DNA of 8,188 bases from Spirochaetaceae bacterium (GTDB lineage: Bacteria; Spirochaetota; Spirochaetia; Treponematales; Treponemataceae): positions 1-8,188 of the forward strand of contig JAITWB010000209.1 in NCBI GenBank assembly GCA_031285525.1, in the 5' to 3' direction. The position numbers were made by a program, and so were the translations under genes. Shown here piece after piece: positions 6,035 to 8,188 of this stretch. The notes under the pieces are model-generated. The model saw nothing but the letters and a program-made list of their open reading frames with translations, did not search any database and was not told the origin of the DNA. Position 1 is the stretch's first letter, and every line of letters begins with the position of its first letter.

Positions 6035-6826
6035 ATGACGATCATTCAAAGTATATTGTTGGGGCTTCTTCAGGGTGTGGCGGAATTTCTGCCTATTTCG
6101 AGTTCCGGTCACCTTGCCGTTGCTCAGAGTTTGTTCGGCCTTACAGAGGTGCCGCTGCTTTTTGATGTGTTTTTGCATCTGGCAACCCTGTGTTCGGTGA
6201 TACTCTTCTTTAGGAAAACCATTGCGAACCTGTTCTGTGTGCTGGGCAGGTTTCTTATACGGAAGTCCAGGGAGGAGGATGCTCCTTCTCTGAGGCTTAT
6301 TCTGGCGATTCTGATAGGAACCCTTATCACAGGTGTTTTTGGTGTTGTTCTCAGTGACGCTGTTCCGTCCCTTCCATTGAAGGTGATAGGAGCGTTCTTT
6401 ATCCTAACCGGGTTACTGTTGATCTTCTCCTCCCGCTACGAGCCGAAAAAGACGGTGGAGCCGGGGCTGCTCCAAGGTGTTATTACCGGATTCGCTCAAG
6501 GGATCGGCGTTTTGCCGGGAATATCCCGGTCGGGGATTACCATTTCTGCAGCTCTTCTTGCCGGTATCGATAGGAAGACCGCCGGGGAGTTTTCGTTTCT
6601 CCTGTCTCTTCCTGCTATACTGGGCGCTTTTTTGCTGGAGTTGAAGGATATCGGGGGGCTGATGGATACGGTTCCTGTTGCGGCTCTCGTTGTGGGTTGT
6701 GTTACCGCTTTTGTTGCGGGTTTGCTTTCGCTCCGCTTCCTGATGACCCTGATTCAGCGGGGAAAGCTGGGGTGGTTTGCCTGTTATCTGATTCCTGCAG
6801 GAATATTGACGATTATTTTTCTTTGA
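6035..6826 (+). CDS. uppP: Undecaprenyl-diphosphate phosphatase (UppP/BacA type)
   Basis: The product has 263 residues, hydrophobic, with about seven or eight membrane helices. It dephosphorylates undecaprenyl diphosphate to recycle the lipid carrier for peptidoglycan and other envelope glycans; extra copies can confer bacitracin resistance. The first conserved region, QGVAEFLPISSSGH, holds Gln13 and Glu17 (the (E/Q)xxxE motif) and His26. The second, LPGISRSGITIS, starts at Leu160, and its Arg165 matches the essential Arg174 of E. coli UppP. The ATG at 6035 gives the family's usual N-terminus (MTIIQ...LLGLLQG), so it is secure even though no Shine-Dalgarno precedes it (TAGTTGTTCTATT). No link in function to the upstream N-degron genes is evident. 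No terminator is seen before the tRNA promoter that follows. Confidence 0.93.
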   Translation: MTIIQSILLGLLQGVAEFLPISSSGHLAVAQSLFGLTEVPLLFDVFLHLATLCSVILFFRKTIANLFCVLGRFLIRKSREEDAPSLRLILAILIGTLITGVFGVVLSDAVPSLPLKVIGAFFILTGLLLIFSSRYEPKKTVEPGLLQGVITGFAQGIGVLPGISRSGITISAALLAGIDRKTAGEFSFLLSLPAILGAFLLELKDIGGLMDTVPVAALVVGCVTAFVAGLLSLRFLMTLIQRGKLGWFACYLIPAGILTIIFL

Positions 6827-6832
6827 AAACAG

Positions 6833-6861
6833 TTGACTTTTTTTGCAGGATTTTATATAGT
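6833..6861 (+). promoter_or_regulatory. Promoter of the tRNA-Asn gene
   Basis: TTGACT (6833-6838), 17 bases, then TATAGT (6856-6861). The T-rich spacer start (TTGACTTTTTTT) is typical of strong stable-RNA promoters. The transcript should begin near 6868, about 33 bases before the mature tRNA. The -35 starts only seven bases after the uppP stop. Confidence 0.7.
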
Positions 6862-6865
6862 AAGA

Positions 6866-6897
6866 ACATCCAGTGAGGTTGCGGCTTGACTGGATGT
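6866..6897 (+). promoter_or_regulatory. Hairpin in the pre-tRNA leader
   Basis: ACATCCAGT (6866-6874) and ACTGGATGT (6889-6897) are perfect nine-base complements around a 14-base loop, and the stem ends three bases before the tRNA. It may guide 5' processing or act as an attenuator, or may be a degenerate terminator for uppP read-through, since TCTTT follows it. Confidence 0.5.
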
Positions 6898-6900
6898 CTT

Positions 6901-6973
6901 TCCCCTGTAGCTCAGTCGGCAGAGCAAATGGCTGTTAACCATTGGGTCGCTGGTTCAAGCCCGGCCGGGGGAG
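6901..6973 (+). tRNA. tRNA-Asn (anticodon GTT)
   Basis: A complete 73-base cloverleaf is visible. The acceptor stem is TCCCCTG (6901-6907) with CGGGGGA (6966-6972, one G-U pair). The D stem is GCTC/GAGC (6910-6913, 6922-6925). The anticodon stem is AATGG/CCATT (6927-6931, 6939-6943) with loop CTGTTAA and anticodon GTT at 6934-6936. The five-base variable loop is 6944-6948. The T stem is GCTGG/CCGGC with loop TTCAAGC (6954-6960). The discriminator is G6973, as expected for Asn. CCA is not encoded (CGA follows), so it must be added post-transcriptionally. An integrase gene lies 161 bases downstream on the same strand, so this gene is a probable integration target. Confidence 0.96.
6949..6973 (+). 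other. Probable attachment-site region in the tRNA 3' end
   Basis: Elements with tyrosine recombinases usually recombine within the T arm and 3' end of the target tRNA, and restore that end on insertion. The adjacent integrase makes this stretch the likely place for the att core. The second copy, which would prove it, must lie beyond the window. Confidence 0.3.
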
Positions 6974-6975
6974 CG

Positions 6976-7004
6976 AAAAACCCATCCAATCGGATGGGTT
7001 TTTT
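6976..7004 (+). terminator. Rho-independent terminator of tRNA-Asn
   Basis: CCCATCC (6981-6987) pairs with GGATGGG (6992-6998) around AATC, followed by TTTTTT (6999-7004). The A run before the stem can extend the pairing into the T run, so it could also work in the opposite direction. Confidence 0.85.
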
Positions 7005-7074
7005 CTTTATAATATAAAGAGTTAGCTTCCTACCCCATACTGACAATTTCGTCAATACTGTCTGAAAAACCTCG

Positions 7075-7105
7075 TGACAACACAAGTGTCAACAAACTGT
7101 CAACA
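7075..7105 (+). repeat. Helically phased TGTCAACA repeats upstream of the integrase
   Basis: TGACAACA (7075-7082), TGTCAACA (7087-7094) and TGTCAACA (7098-7105) start 12 and 11 bases apart, close to one helical turn, so they lie on one face of the DNA. A related TGACAAT is at 7041. Between a tRNA target and the integrase start, they suit arm-type integrase sites or an excisionase or repressor site. Confidence 0.5.
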
Positions 7106-7134
7106 CGGTGTGGCTATTTCACTCGGAGGTTACT

Positions 7135-8188
7135 ATGGCGGTTTCCATCGGAAAGTATCACCTTTTTCAGCGCAGACTGATGACAGGCTCATTCTGGTAT
7201 TACTGGTATGAGGATGAAGGAAAACGGGTTCAAAAAGCTTGCGGATACAGCTGTGAAAACAAGCGGGAAGCTGTGACGTTTCTGGAGGAACTCTTCCGGC
7301 AGGATTTGCTTGAGGAGAAGAGGAAAGCGGAGCTGAGGCGAAAAACCCTTTCCGACTTCGCAGGAAAGATGTTTCTTGAGGATTCCCATCACCTTGCACG
7401 GCTCAGGGCAAAGGGCAGAATTATGAAGCCCCAGACCATATCTCAGCACAGACGGCATCTGGTAAACTATCTCATTCGCAAATTTGGCAGACTCACCATG
7501 GACAAAATCCGTCCTGCAGCGGTGGAAGACTTTTTGCTGGAACAGAAGCTTTCCAACTCCTGCCGGAATACTATCATGTACACAATGAAGCTGGTATTGC
7601 AGGAGGCTAAACGGGAGGGAATCATTGAAGCCGTTCCTGAGTTTGAGCCTTTTAAACGTACAGGTCGGCGGCAGAATGTGCTTTCTGCGGAGGAACTGGC
7701 GGTGCTGTTTCCCTATGACTTTGATGAGCTGGTGCGTATCTGGAGGAGACCGGGCAATGTGAAGGAGCCTGACGAGATTGCCCTGATGTTTGGGACGCTG
7801 TTCTGCGTTACTGTGTCGGCGGGATTGCGGTCTGGGGAGATACGGGCGCTCCATCGGGATCAGATAGCTATACCCAACAGCGGACTTATCATTGACCGGG
7901 CAATCGATGAGCGGGGGAAAGTGGGATTATTGAAAAAGGCTACCGAGGAAGACCCTCGAAGCAGGGCGGTAATAATACCGGAAATAACGCTGAAAATACT
8001 GGAACGCTGGCTTAGACGAATACCTGAATGTGAGGATTTCAGTCCGCAATATCCGGGTTTGATATTCTCCTATCATGGGAAACCGATTGCAAACTACTAT
8101 ATTCTAGATAGATTCCGGTTCGGGCTGAAAAATGCCGGGATTGATTATGAGACTCGGAGGTTGACGGTTCACTGTTTGAGGTATACCT
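7135..8188 (+). CDS. Tyrosine recombinase/phage integrase, C-terminus beyond the window
   Basis: There are 351 codons open to the window edge with no stop. ATG 7135 has GGAGG (7125-7129) five bases upstream. The order fits a tyrosine integrase: an N-terminal arm-binding region (about 1-65, FWYYWYEDEGKRVQKACGY), a SAM-like core-binding domain (about 70-175, TISQHRRHLVNYLIRKFG and NTIMYTMKLVLQEAKREG), then the catalytic domain. Arg232 in SAGLRSGEIRAL is the first catalytic Arg. Lys267 or Lys268 (LLKKATEEDPRSRAVIIP) is the beta-hairpin Lys. HCLRY supplies His346 and Arg349 of the HxxR box. The last His/Trp and the nucleophilic Tyr should fall within about 40 residues past the edge. It should catalyse insertion and excision of an element at the adjacent tRNA-Asn. 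Prophage, ICE or island cannot be distinguished here. Confidence 0.9.
   Translation, partial: MAVSIGKYHLFQRRLMTGSFWYYWYEDEGKRVQKACGYSCENKREAVTFLEELFRQDLLEEKRKAELRRKTLSDFAGKMFLEDSHHLARLRAKGRIMKPQTISQHRRHLVNYLIRKFGRLTMDKIRPAAVEDFLLEQKLSNSCRNTIMYTMKLVLQEAKREGIIEAVPEFEPFKRTGRRQNVLSAEELAVLFPYDFDELVRIWRRPGNVKEPDEIALMFGTLFCVTVSAGLRSGEIRALHRDQIAIPNSGLIIDRAIDERGKVGLLKKATEEDPRSRAVIIPEITLKILERWLRRIPECEDFSPQYPGLIFSYHGKPIANYYILDRFRFGLKNAGIDYETRRLTVHCLRYT

Noticed and set aside
7087..7103. Minus-strand TTGACA hexamers as divergent -35 boxes
   Set aside because: Neither has a TATAAT-like hexamer at 16-18 bases (TTTTTC and TTGTCA are found), and no minus-strand gene follows. Repeat sites are a better reading.
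7075..7105. CRISPR-like array
   Set aside because: The units are only eight bases with three- to four-base gaps, far too short for repeats and spacers.
7189..7854. Minus-strand frame of 221 codons
   Set aside because: It is antisense to the integrase, whose catalytic motifs are clear; the antisense protein shows no recognisable family.

Overview
The window is an ordinary bacterial chromosomal stretch with a mid-50s-looking GC content that ends at the start of what looks like a tRNA-integrated mobile element. The protein set (an HU-like/DUF4469 protein, a PutP-like symporter, a compact clpS-clpA-aat operon and a short UppP) would suit a free-living or host-associated spirochaete of the Treponema/Spirochaeta type. 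That assignment is recalled resemblance, not a search result, and is no better than moderate.

Left part (1-2640). The last 21 codons of an ABC exporter-type ATPase end at 68. Two minus-strand genes follow. One (146-880) encodes an HU-like DNA-binding/DUF4469 protein whose Shine-Dalgarno lies inside a strong hairpin. The other (1086-2552) encodes a sodium:solute symporter with a near-consensus sigma70-type promoter. Related purine-rich repeats bracket the DUF4469 gene in opposite orientations, and one is half of a long hairpin just after the symporter stop.

Centre (2640-6830). On the plus strand clpS, clpA and aat overlap head to tail, so they are almost certainly co-transcribed. Together they make up a bacterial Leu/N-degron pathway: Aat adds Leu or Phe to protein N-termini, ClpS binds the resulting N-degron, and ClpA unfolds the substrate for ClpP (not in the window). 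ClpS has Lys where the E. coli protein has its gatekeeper Met. uppP (undecaprenyl-diphosphate phosphatase) follows 51 bases after aat. clpS and uppP both lack a Shine-Dalgarno and have promoter-like hexamers so close to the start that leaderless mRNAs are plausible.

Right part (6830-8188). A strong promoter, a leader hairpin, a complete tRNA-Asn(GTT) and a Rho-independent terminator are followed by helically spaced TGTCAACA repeats and a tyrosine recombinase gene that runs off the window. This is the usual layout of the integrase end of a prophage, ICE or genomic island inserted at a tRNA. Any cargo lies beyond position 8188. I see no CRISPR array, insertion sequence, rRNA or clear new multi-gene system. 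The most notable signals are regulatory structures and repeats.
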